The notes under the pieces are model-generated. The model ran no database searches. It saw nothing but the letters and a program-made list of their open reading frames with translations, and was not told the DNA's origin. Both the position numbers and the translations under genes were made by a program. A DNA stretch of 64,000 nt from positions 52,487 to 116,486 of the forward strand of contig JAAYEH010000340.1 of the NCBI GenBank assembly GCA_012728855.1, written 5' to 3'. How positions within the stretch are numbered: position 1 is the stretch's first letter; every line of letters begins with the position of its first letter. Positions 52,156 through 61,779 of this stretch are shown piece by piece. The stretch comes from Rhodopirellula sp. Lineage in GTDB: Bacteria; Planctomycetota; Planctomycetia; Pirellulales; Thermoguttaceae.

Positions 52156-52716
52156 TTATTCTTCCAGTAAGAGAACCTCTCTGAGCTGTTCGCGTAACTG
52201 CAGCCGCGCGCGGTGCAAACGGCTGCGCACGGTTCCGATCGGCAGGCCAAGCATTTCTGAAATGGTTTCGTAACAACATCCGTCGATTTCCCGCAATACC
52301 AAAACCGCTCGATGCTCCTCGCTCAAAGCGGCAATGGCTTGCTCCACTTGTTGTCGGCGTTCGGCTTCTTCCATCCGATGTTCCGGTCCGGGCCGCGAGT
52401 CCACCGGCTGCTGCCCGGTGGTCTGGTGGACATAGTCGACCGAAACGGATGGCCTTCTGCGTCGGCGGTGACTGGCCGCTACGTTGAACGCAATGCGGTA
52501 CAGCCAGGTATAAAAGGCACTATTCTGCTGAAAGGTATCCAGCTTCAAGAACGCCTGAACAAAAGCCTCCTGGACGATATCCCGCGCATCTTCCCTTCCC
52601 CCCACAATGCGGAGAATGGTGTTGTAAAGCCGATCCTGGTATTGTTCGACCAGTTGCCCGAAAGCCGCGGTATCTCCCGCAAGGGTTTCGGCAATCAACT
52701 GGGAATCGTCGCTCAT
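52156..52716 (-). CDS. ECF-family RNA polymerase sigma factor
   Basis: This 186-residue sigma factor starts at 52716 (MSDDSQLIAETLAGD); an in-frame GTG 9 nt upstream is possible, and no ribosome site is visible for either. Region 2 (about 20-88) has DRLYNTILRIVGGREDARDIVQEAFVQAF; region 4 (about 125-178) has ALSEEHRAVLVLREIDGCCYETISEMLGLPIGTVRSRLHRAR. It resembles RpoE-type ECFs and is probably inhibited by the anti-sigma factor encoded next. Confidence 0.93.
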   Translation of the reverse strand: MSDDSQLIAETLAGDTAAFGQLVEQYQDRLYNTILRIVGGREDARDIVQEAFVQAFLKLDTFQQNSAFYTWLYRIAFNVAASHRRRRRPSVSVDYVHQTTGQQPVDSRPGPEHRMEEAERRQQVEQAIAALSEEHRAVLVLREIDGCCYETISEMLGLPIGTVRSRLHRARLQLREQLREVLLLEE

Positions 52717-52806
52717 TGGCTTCACGACTAGGACGCGAGACAAAGGAGAAAAGTTCCCGCCCCCCTCAGGCGGCGGCAGCTTCATGATCGAGGCAGTGGC
52801 ACCTTC

Positions 52807-52836
52807 TATCATCCCGTCCGGTGGAGGTGCTGTCAA
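52807..52836 (-). promoter_or_regulatory. Possible promoter of the ECF sigma gene
   Basis: The minus strand has TTGACA at 52836-52831, an 18-bp spacer and ATGATA at 52812-52807, about 90 nt before the sigma start. Between this and the hexosaminidase start at 53117 no other gene or motif is recognised. Confidence 0.45.
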
Positions 52837-53116
52837 ATTCCTGTCGCGGACACAAGCTAAGCCACCCACTAGAGTGCATTACCTGAGATTGGCGGGGTGG
52901 GTTGGAGTGTTGTGGGCCAAGAAATGGTACCCGGATACTCTGTGGCGAAACATGTGGCGACGGGCAAGATGGTAAGCCAAAACGGGGGGCCAGGCGGTAT
53001 CGCGACTCCACTGTCGCGTCCGCACTGCCCGCTCGCGCTTCAATTTGGCGGCGCGGTATGGTATCAAGGAGCCCGGTAAGCTGGCATCTCCCCCGCTTTT
53101 TCCGAGAGTAAGCATC

Positions 53117-56100
53117 ATGGCGATACGACCTGTGGTTGCTGTGCTTTGTCTGCTGGCGGCGAATCGAGGCGGTGTTGTCCAGGCAGAGAGGGAACTGGAG
53201 CTGAGGCTCGTTCCCTTTCCCAAACAGGTTCGCCAGACCGATGGGACATTTCCGCTCGATCGGTCCCTGGTGTTCGAAGCCCCCGAGACGGTTGCGACGC
53301 GGTTCGCTCACCAACTGGGGCAAGAGTTGTCACTTGCCGGGATGCCGGTTCCCGAGACGGTCGCGGTGGCCGGCCGTGGATACTGGTTTCGTCTTGCCAA
53401 AGACGGTGGCGGCCGAGTACCCTCCGCGCCGCAGTATCGCGACGGCGCCGGCGAGGAAGACTACGTTTTGAATGTCGGCCCCGAGGAGATCATCTGCATT
53501 GCGACGGGTGAGGAGGGCCTGTACTACGGACTCCAGACGGTGCGGCAATTGATCCGCGCCAATCGCCTTGGCAACGCCCTGCCGAACCTTGCGATTGCCG
53601 ACTGGCCTTCACTGCGTTGGCGGTGTTTTCAGGACGACATGACCCGCGGCCCCAGTTCGAAGCTCGGCACGCTTGAAGATGAAGTTGCGCTGGGCTCCGA
53701 GTTGAAGATGAACCTCTTCACGTATTACATGGAGCATCAATACGCCTTCAAGAAGCACCCGCTCATCGGTCCGGAGAACGGTTCGCTCACACCGGAGGAT
53801 CTCGCCGCGCTGGTCGACTATGCCAAACCGCTCTACGTCGACATCCTCGGCAACCAGCAGTCGTTCGGCCATTTCGGCCACATTCTCGCGCACGACCGCT
53901 ACGCCCACCTGCGGGAAACGCCCTCGTTGCTCTCGCCAGTCGCGGAGGATTCGTACCGGTTGCTCGATGATTTCTACAGCGAAGTCTGCCCGTTGCTGCC
54001 GTTCCCATGGTTCAATGTCTGCTGCGATGAAACGTGGGGCCTCGGCGAAGGCCCTTCCAAGCAATTAGCCGAGGAGATCGGCGTCGGCGGCGTTTATGTC
54101 CGCCATGTCCGCCGCGTCCACGACTTGTTGAAGGACAAGTATGACAAACGGATGATGATGTGGGGCGACATCATCCTCCAGCATCCCGACAAGCTCGACC
54201 AGGTGCCCAAAGACACGATCATGCTCACCTGGGGCTACGGGCCGCGGGAGAGCTTCGAACACCAGATTCTCCCCTTCGTTGAGTTAGGCTACGAGTTTTT
54301 CGTTTGTCCGGGCGTGAGCAACTGGAGCCGGATTCTTCCCGATTTCGGGGTGGCGACGACCAACATCGGCAATTTCGTCCGCGACGGCGCAAAGCACGGC
54401 GCCCTCGGCATGCTCAATACGGCATGGGAGGACGACGGCGAAGCGTTGAATGCGCCGAAGTGGCACGGCTATGCCTGGGGGGCCGAGTGCGCGTGGAACG
54501 CCTCGACGACCTCGCCCGAGCAGTTCAGCCGGCGGATCGGCGCCGTGCTGTTTGGTGAAAAGGCGGACCACTTCGGCCGTGCGATCGAATTGCTGGCCCG
54601 GACCCACGCCTTGCCCGGCATGTCGGGAATGAACAACAAGCGGTTCTGGGAGAACGACTTTGTTCCCCAGCGCAAGCCGGCGGCGGTGGTTGCTTCCGCC
54701 GAGCGATTGCTCGGGATCGTCCGTCCGGCCATCGAGCAGTTGCAGACATGTCACGACGAGGCCACGGTGAATCAGGAACTGCTGGACCACTTTCTCTTCG
54801 GCGCCCGCCGGATGGAGCGGATCGGCCAAAGGATGCTCGACGGTCTGGAGGCGGTGCAATCCTACGCCGCGGCGTATCAGCTCCCGGCCGCCGACTCGCT
54901 GCCGCGACTGCAGAAGATCGAGTCGCTCGTCCGACAAAACCGCGATGCGCACGCGGCGCTCGGCCGCGACTTCGAGCGGCTTTGGCTGTCGGAGAGCAAG
55001 CCGTACGCGCTGGATCGAGTTCTGGACCGCTACGCGGCCGCCGTGAAGTGGTACGACGACGTGCTTCTGCGGTTGGCCGACGCGAGGAAACAAGCCGAGG
55101 CGGGCAGGCCGCTGCCGTCGCCCGAGGCCGTCGGATTGGCCATGCCGGAACATTTTGCGAGGCGAACCCGTCCCCACCGCATCGTTCCGACGCCGCTGGC
55201 GCCGGACGCGCCCTGGGCGGACACCGCGGCAACGCACCGCCTGGGGCTGGTCGTGCAAGCCGGGGCGGTGGACCGCGCCGCACTGCCGATCGAGGTCGAC
55301 GTTCGACTCCCTGAGCCACTGGTGTCGCAGTCCGCCAGAGCGTTTTGTGCGGTGGGCGACGAATCGCCGCGGGAGATCCCCGTCCAAGTCGATCCGGGAT
55401 GCGGCGACGTCGCCAACGCCCGGCTCACGATGGCGCTGGATTCGCCGATTTCCCAGGGACGACAAGCCCTCATCCAGGTGTATTTGGGCCTGCCGTCATC
55501 GCCGCCGTTGGTCGAGAGCGTGGCGGCGACCGGCGGCCCCGAGGACGGCGTCTGGATTGAGAACGGCAAGGTTCGACTCCTCTTGGGGCCGGAAGGCGGG
55601 CACGTTTACCGTTGGGAAGTCAAAGCCCGCGACTATCGCGACCTGACGATGCCCGGCGAATCCGGTTGGGCCGGCTTTTCGGATGTCCATAGCCACCGCG
55701 GTGTGAAGCACCAACTCGACTGTCTGGCCCGCGGACCGGCCCTGGTTCGCTATCGGGTCTCGGCGCCGGACGGGCTCGCCAAGACCATCAGCTTGTTTGC
55801 CGGCTGTTCGTGGATGGAAATTGTGCTGGACAATCCGGTGACCCACTACTGGGATTTCGACGATCCGAAGAACTTCGCCGCCGACGGCCCTGAGCCGGGC
55901 AGATATCTCTTCTCGGACGGCAGCAGCGGCGCGGTTGCCAAGCAGGCCGACGGGGTTCCGGGCCAAGTGGAGCAAGCCGGCACGTTTTGGGGCATCAAGT
56001 TCAACGACGATCGATTGGCCCTGGGGCTGGCGACGCCGGAAGTCGCGGCGCTGCACCACATTGCCCCCGGGGCCGGCGCCGGGGGTGTCGGCATCGAGGC

Positions 56101-56242
56101 GTCGCCGGCGGCCGGCCATTTCATCACCTTCGCCGGCGTGCTGGAGTCGGAGCCGGCCGAGACGATGAACCGCCTCTGCCGCACGCTCGATTTCCGCAGT
56201 CAGCCGGAAGTCGCTTTGTACGCGATTCAGGAGAAGCCGTAA
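53117..56242 (+). CDS. Secreted GH20-like beta-N-acetylhexosaminidase with C-terminal extension
   Basis: This is a 1041-residue protein. A signal peptide (1-24) is followed by a GH20b-type domain (LVPFPKQVRQTDGTFPLDRS) and a barrel beginning LRWRCFQDDMTRGP. VCCDETW near residue 302 carries the Asp-Glu catalytic pair of GH20. The barrel ends near 500. A helical region and a beta-rich C-terminal part (about 690-1040) follow and are not part of standard GH20 enzymes. It should release GlcNAc or GalNAc from glycans outside the cytoplasm. The start at 53117 has a weak ribosome site. Confidence 0.82.
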   Translation: MAIRPVVAVLCLLAANRGGVVQAERELELRLVPFPKQVRQTDGTFPLDRSLVFEAPETVATRFAHQLGQELSLAGMPVPETVAVAGRGYWFRLAKDGGGRVPSAPQYRDGAGEEDYVLNVGPEEIICIATGEEGLYYGLQTVRQLIRANRLGNALPNLAIADWPSLRWRCFQDDMTRGPSSKLGTLEDEVALGSELKMNLFTYYMEHQYAFKKHPLIGPENGSLTPEDLAALVDYAKPLYVDILGNQQSFGHFGHILAHDRYAHLRETPSLLSPVAEDSYRLLDDFYSEVCPLLPFPWFNVCCDETWGLGEGPSKQLAEEIGVGGVYVRHVRRVHDLLKDKYDKRMMMWGDIILQHPDKLDQVPKDTIMLTWGYGPRESFEHQILPFVELGYEFFVCPGVSNWSRILPDFGVATTNIGNFVRDGAKHGALGMLNTAWEDDGEALNAPKWHGYAWGAECAWNASTTSPEQFSRRIGAVLFGEKADHFGRAIELLARTHALPGMSGMNNKRFWENDFVPQRKPAAVVASAERLLGIVRPAIEQLQTCHDEATVNQELLDHFLFGARRMERIGQRMLDGLEAVQSYAAAYQLPAADSLPRLQKIESLVRQNRDAHAALGRDFERLWLSESKPYALDRVLDRYAAAVKWYDDVLLRLADARKQAEAGRPLPSPEAVGLAMPEHFARRTRPHRIVPTPLAPDAPWADTAATHRLGLVVQAGAVDRAALPIEVDVRLPEPLVSQSARAFCAVGDESPREIPVQVDPGCGDVANARLTMALDSPISQGRQALIQVYLGLPSSPPLVESVAATGGPEDGVWIENGKVRLLLGPEGGHVYRWEVKARDYRDLTMPGESGWAGFSDVHSHRGVKHQLDCLARGPALVRYRVSAPDGLAKTISLFAGCSWMEIVLDNPVTHYWDFDDPKNFAADGPEPGRYLFSDGSSGAVAKQADGVPGQVEQAGTFWGIKFNDDRLALGLATPEVAALHHIAPGAGAGGVGIEASPAAGHFITFAGVLESEPAETMNRLCRTLDFRSQPEVALYAIQEKP

Positions 56243-56248
56243 TCTGCC

Positions 56249-56869
56249 ATGAGAGCTTTGATCCTCGTGGACTTGCAGAACGATTTCTGCCCCGGCGGGG
56301 CGTTGCCGGTTCCCGATGGGCATACGGTCGTGCCGATCGCCAACCGGCTCATGGCGCGGTTCGATCTCGTTATCGCCACCCAAGATTGGCACCCGCGCGA
56401 TCACGGCAGTTTTGCCGTAAACCATCCGGACAAGCAGATCGGCGACGTCGTCGAATTGGACGGCATTGAGCAGATCCTCTGGCCGGTCCATTGCGTGCAG
56501 GATACCCCCGGGGCCGAACTCCACCCGCAACTCGATCGCAGCCGCATCGACGATTTCGTGAAGAAGGGGACCGAGCGAACGGTCGACAGCTACAGCGGTT
56601 TTTTCGACAACGGCCGCCGCCACGCGACCGGCCTTGCCGAACGACTTCGCGCGCGTGGCGTTTCCGACGTCTACCTGTGCGGTCTGGCCACCGAATACTG
56701 TGTAGAATTCACGGCATTGGATGCCGCCGACCTCGGATTCACGACCTGGCTGGTCCGCGACGCCTGCCGCGGCATCGATCGCCACGCGGGCGACATCCAG
56801 CGGGCCATTGCCGCGATGCAAGCCAAAAACGTCCGGCTGGTAGAGTCCTCAGCTTTGGAGTGCGCGTGA
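56249..56869 (+). CDS. pncA: Nicotinamidase PncA
   Basis: This 206-residue cysteine hydrolase converts nicotinamide to nicotinate in NAD salvage. The triad is visible: Asp8 (LVDLQNDFCPGG), Lys near 110 (FVKKGTERTVDSYSGFF) and Cys151 (GLATEYCVEF). Metal-site residues are in TQDWHPRDHGSF. It starts 6 nt after the hexosaminidase stop, with AGGAG inside the end of that gene, so the two are co-transcribed although they are metabolically unrelated. Confidence 0.95.
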   Translation: MRALILVDLQNDFCPGGALPVPDGHTVVPIANRLMARFDLVIATQDWHPRDHGSFAVNHPDKQIGDVVELDGIEQILWPVHCVQDTPGAELHPQLDRSRIDDFVKKGTERTVDSYSGFFDNGRRHATGLAERLRARGVSDVYLCGLATEYCVEFTALDAADLGFTTWLVRDACRGIDRHAGDIQRAIAAMQAKNVRLVESSALECA

Positions 56870-56923
56870 CTCGTCACCGCATTCTTTCTGCTTTTCCTTT
56901 TCCCCCTTCGCCCGACGCTCGCC

Positions 56924-57066
56924 TCATTTCATCCAAGTCGTTGGTGACCTTTCTTCCCGCAGATCGAGGTTATCGATGTAGATTTCCGCGGCTTGGCTGC
57001 CATTGGCGACGAACCCCACCCAGTCGAGTTCACAAAACCCCGGCTGACAAGGAAGGTCGCGAAAGA
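56924..57066 (-). pseudogene. Out-of-frame C-terminal tail of the beta-helix protein
   Basis: The minus strand reads RPPLVFRDLPCQPGFCELDW then VGFVANGSQAAEIYIDNLDL and a stop at 56924, a typical end of a carbohydrate-binding-like domain. It overlaps the 3' end of the beta-helix gene in another frame. The middle of the domain (LKFTDAPG-type segment known from related proteins) is missing. Confidence 0.65.
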
Positions 57067-59699
57067 CCAGCGGCGGCCTGCTCATCGGTAACCCGCGCGG
57101 TCATCTCCGCATTGCCTTCGCTCGTTGTGGCCCCGGGCGTCGGATCGCCGACGCGACATGCCTCGAAATCCTCAACGATCGGCGGTGGCGGCGGTGTAAA
57201 CTCCACCTCGGCCCCGACCAGGTCCGTGGCGCCTTCGGCGAATGCCCTTGCGCGAACGACCGTGGGAGCGTCGACGGCAAACGGCCCTCGGTAAACCGGC
57301 GATTGCAAGGTCGGCGGCGAACCATCGAGCGTGTAGTGGATCTCGGCCTGCGGCAAGTCGCAGGAGATGACCAGGCGAACCGGTTTGCGGAGGACGCCGC
57401 CGGCCGATTCGATGACGGTGCTCAGACGCCGGCCGACCCACCGTTGACGATAGGGAGTTTCGAGGCCCGTATCGCCGATCGCAATCGGTTGCTCGATGCC
57501 CAGTTTCAATGCCGGCGATCCGAGGCGAAAACGGAAATCGGCCAAGGCGGGGGCGATGAACTGCGGATCGGCGGATAGGCTGTGTGTCTCGACGCCGAGC
57601 GGTTGCTGCCGGTTGAGGTGCTGCTTGCCCCAATCCGGATCTTCGGTGCAGAAATAGAGATTGAAGTCGGCGTCGGTGTCGGACAGCCGCGGCGCCGGTT
57701 CACTGCCGCGGGCCGATCCTTCCCCGCAGACGATCTGCCTCCGGCAGCATGAGTAGAAAACGTTTCGCTCGATCTTCGACCCTTTCGGCGAACCGTAAGG
57801 GAACACCAGGTAACCCCGGTGGCGATCTTGAGGGCGGAGATCGGCGATGATGTTGCCCAGGATGTCGTTTTCCCCCTTGCTGATGATCCCTTCGCCATAG
57901 CCGCGGGTGCGGTGGAGCAGGTTTCGTTCGATCAGCGTGCCGTGCTGATCGTCGTCGCAGCGTATCACCGCGTTCATGTAGCGGCCGTAGCAGTCGTGGC
58001 AGTAGTCTTCCCGAACGACGTTCCCCGCGCCGGCGCCGGAGACATAGATGCAGTTCCCGTCGCCGGTCACTTCCATGGCGTTGTGGATCTCGTTGCGCTC
58101 GACGCGATTGTTGCGGCTGTGCAACAGCGGTTCGCGCTGGTGCCAACTGAGTTGCTTGCGAGGCCCCGCCGGATCGACGCCCACCTCTTTCCAGCGGACG
58201 GTCCGGGAACATTCGCCCACGCCGCCGGGATCCCAGGAGATTCGGCCGGTGACACAGATGCCGGTATAGGGAATGTGGTGGATGTGGTTCTGCGCGATGC
58301 GGTTCTCGCCGCTCTGCCAGGCGAAGATCGCCGGGGAACCCCAATACAGTTGGCCGATGTCGTGAACATAGTTGTTGGTGACCTGATTGGCTCGATTCAC
58401 ATCCTTGGTCCCCGGCCCATAGCCGGCCAGGAGGATGCCGACGCCGCCGAGACGGTCGAAGCGGTTTCCTCGGATGTGATTTTCGCGGGCGTGCAGATCC
58501 AGCCGCACGCCCGTGCTGCCGGCCTCGGTAAACCGGCAATCCTCGACGGCGCAACCTTCCGCGCCGCGGAGACGGAGCATGGCCGATGGGCTGTCGAACC
58601 GCTCCCAGTCGTGCTGGAGTCCCCAGCCGGTCTGGCCGTGCCACGAGAAACGGTCGCCGTGGGTAAACGTCAGGCCGCGAAAGACAAGGTTTTTGACCGG
58701 CGTATCGCGCGGCCCGTCGTAATCGATCTTCCCTTCGATCCGGATGATCTCGGCCAGCGTCGGCACGAGGATCTCGTTCTCCGGTGGGCGACCGCTCTCG
58801 GGCCAGAGATAGAGCCGCGCCTGTTTGCTGTCCAGCACCCACTCGCCGGGCTCGTCGAGCGCTTCGAAGACGTTCTCGATCCAAGCGGTGGGGCGGTCGG
58901 TCATGCCGTTCTTGCCCAACGGATACGTCCCCGGCACCGCCGCCCTGGCCGTGCCCGCCGCCTCATCGACCGACTCCAGCGGCAGAATGTCGCTGACCCA
59001 GAAGTGACTGGGGATGATCAGCAACTCCGCCTCCTCGAGCCTCGGCCACGATCGCAACGACTGACTGGTAAAGTGGATCGTCTGGTGATCCCGCGAGCCG
59101 CGGTCCATGGCACGCGTGGGCGAGAAACCGGGGCCGCGGGCTCGCGGCAGGCGGGTGCCGCCGGTATAGAGCGTGAAGAAAGACCACCCGCGGTCGTCCT
59201 GAGTGGCAACGGTTGGCGACGGCGTCTGCTTCTGCTTCAGCGAGCGAACAAAGGAGGCATCGGCTACCCAGACCTTGCCGTGAGCCTGCTTGGGCAAGCC
59301 GGGAGCCGGATCCTCCAGCGGCTGCCAGTTTGGGACGGGGGTTGCCGCGCTGAGAATCGGAACTTCGCCGGGATAGGCCGCGTATGTGATCCTCTGATCG
59401 TCGCTTCCGGAGTCTTCCAGGGAAAACACTATGGTATCCGTCACCCGGTACGTCCCGCCGCGGAGCAAGACCGCGATCTCCTCACGCGGATGGACTTTTT
59501 TAAAACGGCGAACCGCCTCGCGGGCTCGGACGAGCGTTGCAAAAGGATCGTCCTTGGTCCCGGCGTTTTTGTCGCTGCCCGTCGGGCTGACGTAGAACTC
59601 GGCTGCGGCAAGCCACTGCGTGGTCAACAAGCCGACGAAGACAACGCTTGCAGCGAGTGCAAGGCGGCCCGGGCGAAAGCATCTCCAGGGAAGAATCAT
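57030..59699 (-). CDS. Secreted right-handed beta-helix protein, 3' end damaged
   Basis: This is an 889-residue protein. The start at 59699 has AAAAGGAG before it; the longer open frame to 60089 is not supported. A signal peptide (about 1-33) is followed by EFYVSPTGSDKNAGTKDDPF, the usual opening of polysaccharide-lyase-like beta-helix proteins. Parallel beta-helix repeats (VEDCRFTEAGSTGVRL, RNNRVERNEIHNAM, GTLIERNLLHRTRGYG) run to about residue 700. A chitobiase-type C-terminal module has YTLDGSPPTLQSPVYRGPF. The last domain starts (IVEDFEACRVGDPTPGATTS) but runs out of frame after VTDEQAAAGL. Confidence 0.85.
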   Translation of the reverse strand: MILPWRCFRPGRLALAASVVFVGLLTTQWLAAAEFYVSPTGSDKNAGTKDDPFATLVRAREAVRRFKKVHPREEIAVLLRGGTYRVTDTIVFSLEDSGSDDQRITYAAYPGEVPILSAATPVPNWQPLEDPAPGLPKQAHGKVWVADASFVRSLKQKQTPSPTVATQDDRGWSFFTLYTGGTRLPRARGPGFSPTRAMDRGSRDHQTIHFTSQSLRSWPRLEEAELLIIPSHFWVSDILPLESVDEAAGTARAAVPGTYPLGKNGMTDRPTAWIENVFEALDEPGEWVLDSKQARLYLWPESGRPPENEILVPTLAEIIRIEGKIDYDGPRDTPVKNLVFRGLTFTHGDRFSWHGQTGWGLQHDWERFDSPSAMLRLRGAEGCAVEDCRFTEAGSTGVRLDLHARENHIRGNRFDRLGGVGILLAGYGPGTKDVNRANQVTNNYVHDIGQLYWGSPAIFAWQSGENRIAQNHIHHIPYTGICVTGRISWDPGGVGECSRTVRWKEVGVDPAGPRKQLSWHQREPLLHSRNNRVERNEIHNAMEVTGDGNCIYVSGAGAGNVVREDYCHDCYGRYMNAVIRCDDDQHGTLIERNLLHRTRGYGEGIISKGENDILGNIIADLRPQDRHRGYLVFPYGSPKGSKIERNVFYSCCRRQIVCGEGSARGSEPAPRLSDTDADFNLYFCTEDPDWGKQHLNRQQPLGVETHSLSADPQFIAPALADFRFRLGSPALKLGIEQPIAIGDTGLETPYRQRWVGRRLSTVIESAGGVLRKPVRLVISCDLPQAEIHYTLDGSPPTLQSPVYRGPFAVDAPTVVRARAFAEGATDLVGAEVEFTPPPPPIVEDFEACRVGDPTPGATTSEGNAEMTARVTDEQAAAGLSRPSLSAGVL

Positions 59700-59898
59700 C
59701 AAAGGTGTCTCCTTTTGGCTGCAAGTCACAGTCGCCGCATACGATGGTCGATCCGTCCTCCGTCTCCATCGTGAGGGCGATCCTTCGAAGGCACGCGGAC
59801 ATTGATCATAACCGATCGGCAGGGAGAAGGCACTCCGCTGTTGCGTCTTCTCAAACCAAGATGTCGCCCGCCCGCCACAAGGCCACACAACACGCTCG

Positions 59899-60321
59899 TT
59901 GGCGCGGAGAAATCGTCTTGCCAACCTACGGCACTTGCCCGGCCGTTTCACGAACCCTGCTCTCTGGAGGTGTCTCGAAAAGGCAGCCGAATTGCTCGAC
60001 CGGAGGATGCATCTGCTGATCCTCGACCTGCAGCCGCCCACCTCGCGAGATCCCCGGGGGATCCACGGGGCGATTTGGGAAGAGATCACCGGCCAGGGAT
60101 ACGCTGCTCCGCCGGGAAAGCTGCTGACGCTGGCGGCCTACGAGTCGGCACTGACGGTCCGCGCCTATGTCCAGCCCGTGGCTGTAGGCGATGCGTTGAT
60201 TGATATGCCGCTGTTCCTCGAACCCGGCGCCCACGTTCTTGTCCCGCTGGAGAGCACCTACCAGCGGGCGTTCGCGGCTCTGCCCCGCCGGTGGCGCACC
60301 GTCCTGGACGCGCGGGACTGA
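59899..60321 (+). pseudogene. DUF4058 family fragment (C-terminal half)
   Basis: From about 59962 the frame reads LEKAAELLDRRMHLLILDLQ, then GIHGAIWEEI, RAYVQPVAVGDALIDMPLFL and VPLESTYQRAFAALPRRWR. This is the C-terminal half of DUF4058-type proteins, which are normally about 250 residues. The first 20 codons of the frame do not fit the family and no ribosome site is present. The N-terminal half is absent. Confidence 0.65.
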
Positions 60322-60340
60322 TGCAAACCTCTTCAAGTAG

Positions 60341-60364
60341 AGCAGCCGGGCTGCTACGGATCGA
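60341..60364. repeat. Half-copy of the 71-bp palindrome-ended repeat
   Basis: AGCAGCCGGGCTGCT followed by ACGGATCGA matches the left end of the element at 49067 (CTGCTACGCATCGG). No partner end is found within the next 100 bp. Confidence 0.6.
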
Positions 60365-60365
60365 T

Positions 60366-60695
60366 CTATTCCTGACGATCCTCTTTGTACTGCACCAACT
60401 CCACCACGGCGCCGTCGTCGGTCTGGTAGAATGCGACGATCCGCGGGCCGACGTCAAAAGGTTCCAGCAACACCTTCATCCCTTGGGCGGCCGTCGCGAT
60501 ATCCTCGACGCGAAAAGCCACGTGGGCCCTTTCTCGGACCGGACCGACCACCGGGCTGTCGGGTTCGAAACGGAGCCACTCGACGCGAAAAGGGTGCTCG
60601 AGGTAATTGGTTCGCCACACCCGCGTCGCCTCGACAAAGCTCTCGCCCGGCTTGCTCTGGTCGGTCACTAACCCGATGTGTTCGAACTCGAGCAT
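60366..60695 (-). CDS. VOC-family (glyoxalase-like) protein
   Basis: This 109-residue, single VOC-fold domain starts at 60695. Metal-ligand candidates are the N-terminal His (EFEHIGLV), His in RAHVAFRVEDI, and Glu in VVELVQYKE. The fold suits an isomerase, epimerase or dioxygenase, and the substrate is unknown. Its ATG shares one base with the stop of the SDR gene (TGATG), so the two are translationally coupled and may act in one pathway. Confidence 0.85.
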   Translation of the reverse strand: MLEFEHIGLVTDQSKPGESFVEATRVWRTNYLEHPFRVEWLRFEPDSPVVGPVRERAHVAFRVEDIATAAQGMKVLLEPFDVGPRIVAFYQTDDGAVVELVQYKEDRQE

Positions 60696-61750
60696 CAGAA
60701 CGCTCCGTTGCGGCTCTGGAACTTCGTCGGCTTGCCCAGCGAAGGACCGCCGCGGCCCTGCCAATCGGCGATCCACCGCAAGAACCTCTCCGCAGGCACA
60801 CGCGGTTGGCCGAAGAGTTCGATGCTCTTGGCGGCATTGCTGAGGAAGGCGTCGGGCGCTTCCGTGCCGGCGAACCGGACCGGCTTGCCCACCAGTCGGC
60901 CGATCTCTTCGGCCACGTCGCGGACAGGGAGCTTTTCCGGTCCGGTGACGTTCAGCACGCAGGGGCCGGAAGCGACGTGCGCCAGCGACTGGAGCGTGAT
61001 GGCGTTGTTGTCGCCCTGCCAGATGGCGTTGAAATAGCCCATCGACAAATCGACCGGTTTGCAGGCGAGGATCTGCTGGGCGATATCGACCATCACCCCG
61101 TAGCGGCACTCATGCGCGTAGTTCAAACGGATCAGCGCCACCGGGGTGCCGTTTTCCAGGCTGAAGTGCGTGAGGATCCGCTCGCGGCCCAGGCAGCTCA
61201 TGGCGTAGTCGCCCACGGGTGACGGCGCGTCGGTCTCCAGCGAACCGGCGGATTCGACCGGCACCATCGGGTAGACGTTGCCGGTGGAATAAGCCACGAT
61301 GCGGCTTTTCGGATAACGCTCGGCGACCATGCCCGGCAAATAGGTGTTCATCGCCCAGGTCATCCCGGTCTGGCCGCTGGAGCCGAATTTCATGGCGGCG
61401 AGATAGAGGACGTTGGGCGCCTCGGGCAGTGCGGCGAGGGCTGCGCGGTCCAGCAGGTTGCAGCGGACGGTCTCGATCCCTTGCGATTGGAGTTGTTGCT
61501 GAAGCTCGCCGCTGGAGAAACGCGCCACGCCGAAGATGCGGCGGGCAACGCCGGCTTCGTCGCTCGCCCGGCGAGCCATGCGGGCCAGCGAGGGACCGAT
61601 CTTGCCGCCCACGCCCAGAACGACGATGTCGCCCTCCACGCGGCGCATCGTTTCGATCACGCCCTCCGTCGGACGGCTGAGCATCTCTTCCAGTTGTTCG
61701 ACGTCTTCAATCCGGTCGATTTCGCTGAGATCGTTATTCGTGAAGTTCAT
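60695..61750 (-). CDS. NAD-dependent epimerase/dehydratase (extended SDR)
   Basis: This 351-residue protein has a 40-residue acidic leader, then the Rossmann motif VVLGVGGKIGPS near 43-54. AAMKFGSSGQTG and YSTGNVYPM follow the SDR pattern, but the catalytic YxxxK appears as YAMSC, so the Lys is replaced. LNVTGPEKLPVRDVAEEIGR is the usual C-terminal substrate-domain element. Loss of the Lys suggests altered or no redox chemistry. No strong ribosome site is seen at 61750. It is coupled to the VOC gene downstream. Confidence 0.82.
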   Translation of the reverse strand: MNFTNNDLSEIDRIEDVEQLEEMLSRPTEGVIETMRRVEGDIVVLGVGGKIGPSLARMARRASDEAGVARRIFGVARFSSGELQQQLQSQGIETVRCNLLDRAALAALPEAPNVLYLAAMKFGSSGQTGMTWAMNTYLPGMVAERYPKSRIVAYSTGNVYPMVPVESAGSLETDAPSPVGDYAMSCLGRERILTHFSLENGTPVALIRLNYAHECRYGVMVDIAQQILACKPVDLSMGYFNAIWQGDNNAITLQSLAHVASGPCVLNVTGPEKLPVRDVAEEIGRLVGKPVRFAGTEAPDAFLSNAAKSIELFGQPRVPAERFLRWIADWQGRGGPSLGKPTKFQSRNGAF

Positions 61751-61779
61751 GCGAAAGCTTTCGTTGCGTTCTTCTTCTT

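Noticed and set aside
59700..60089. Longer N-terminus for the beta-helix protein
   Set aside because: The signal peptide and a strong ribosome site are at 59699; the extension has neither and overlaps the DUF4058 fragment.
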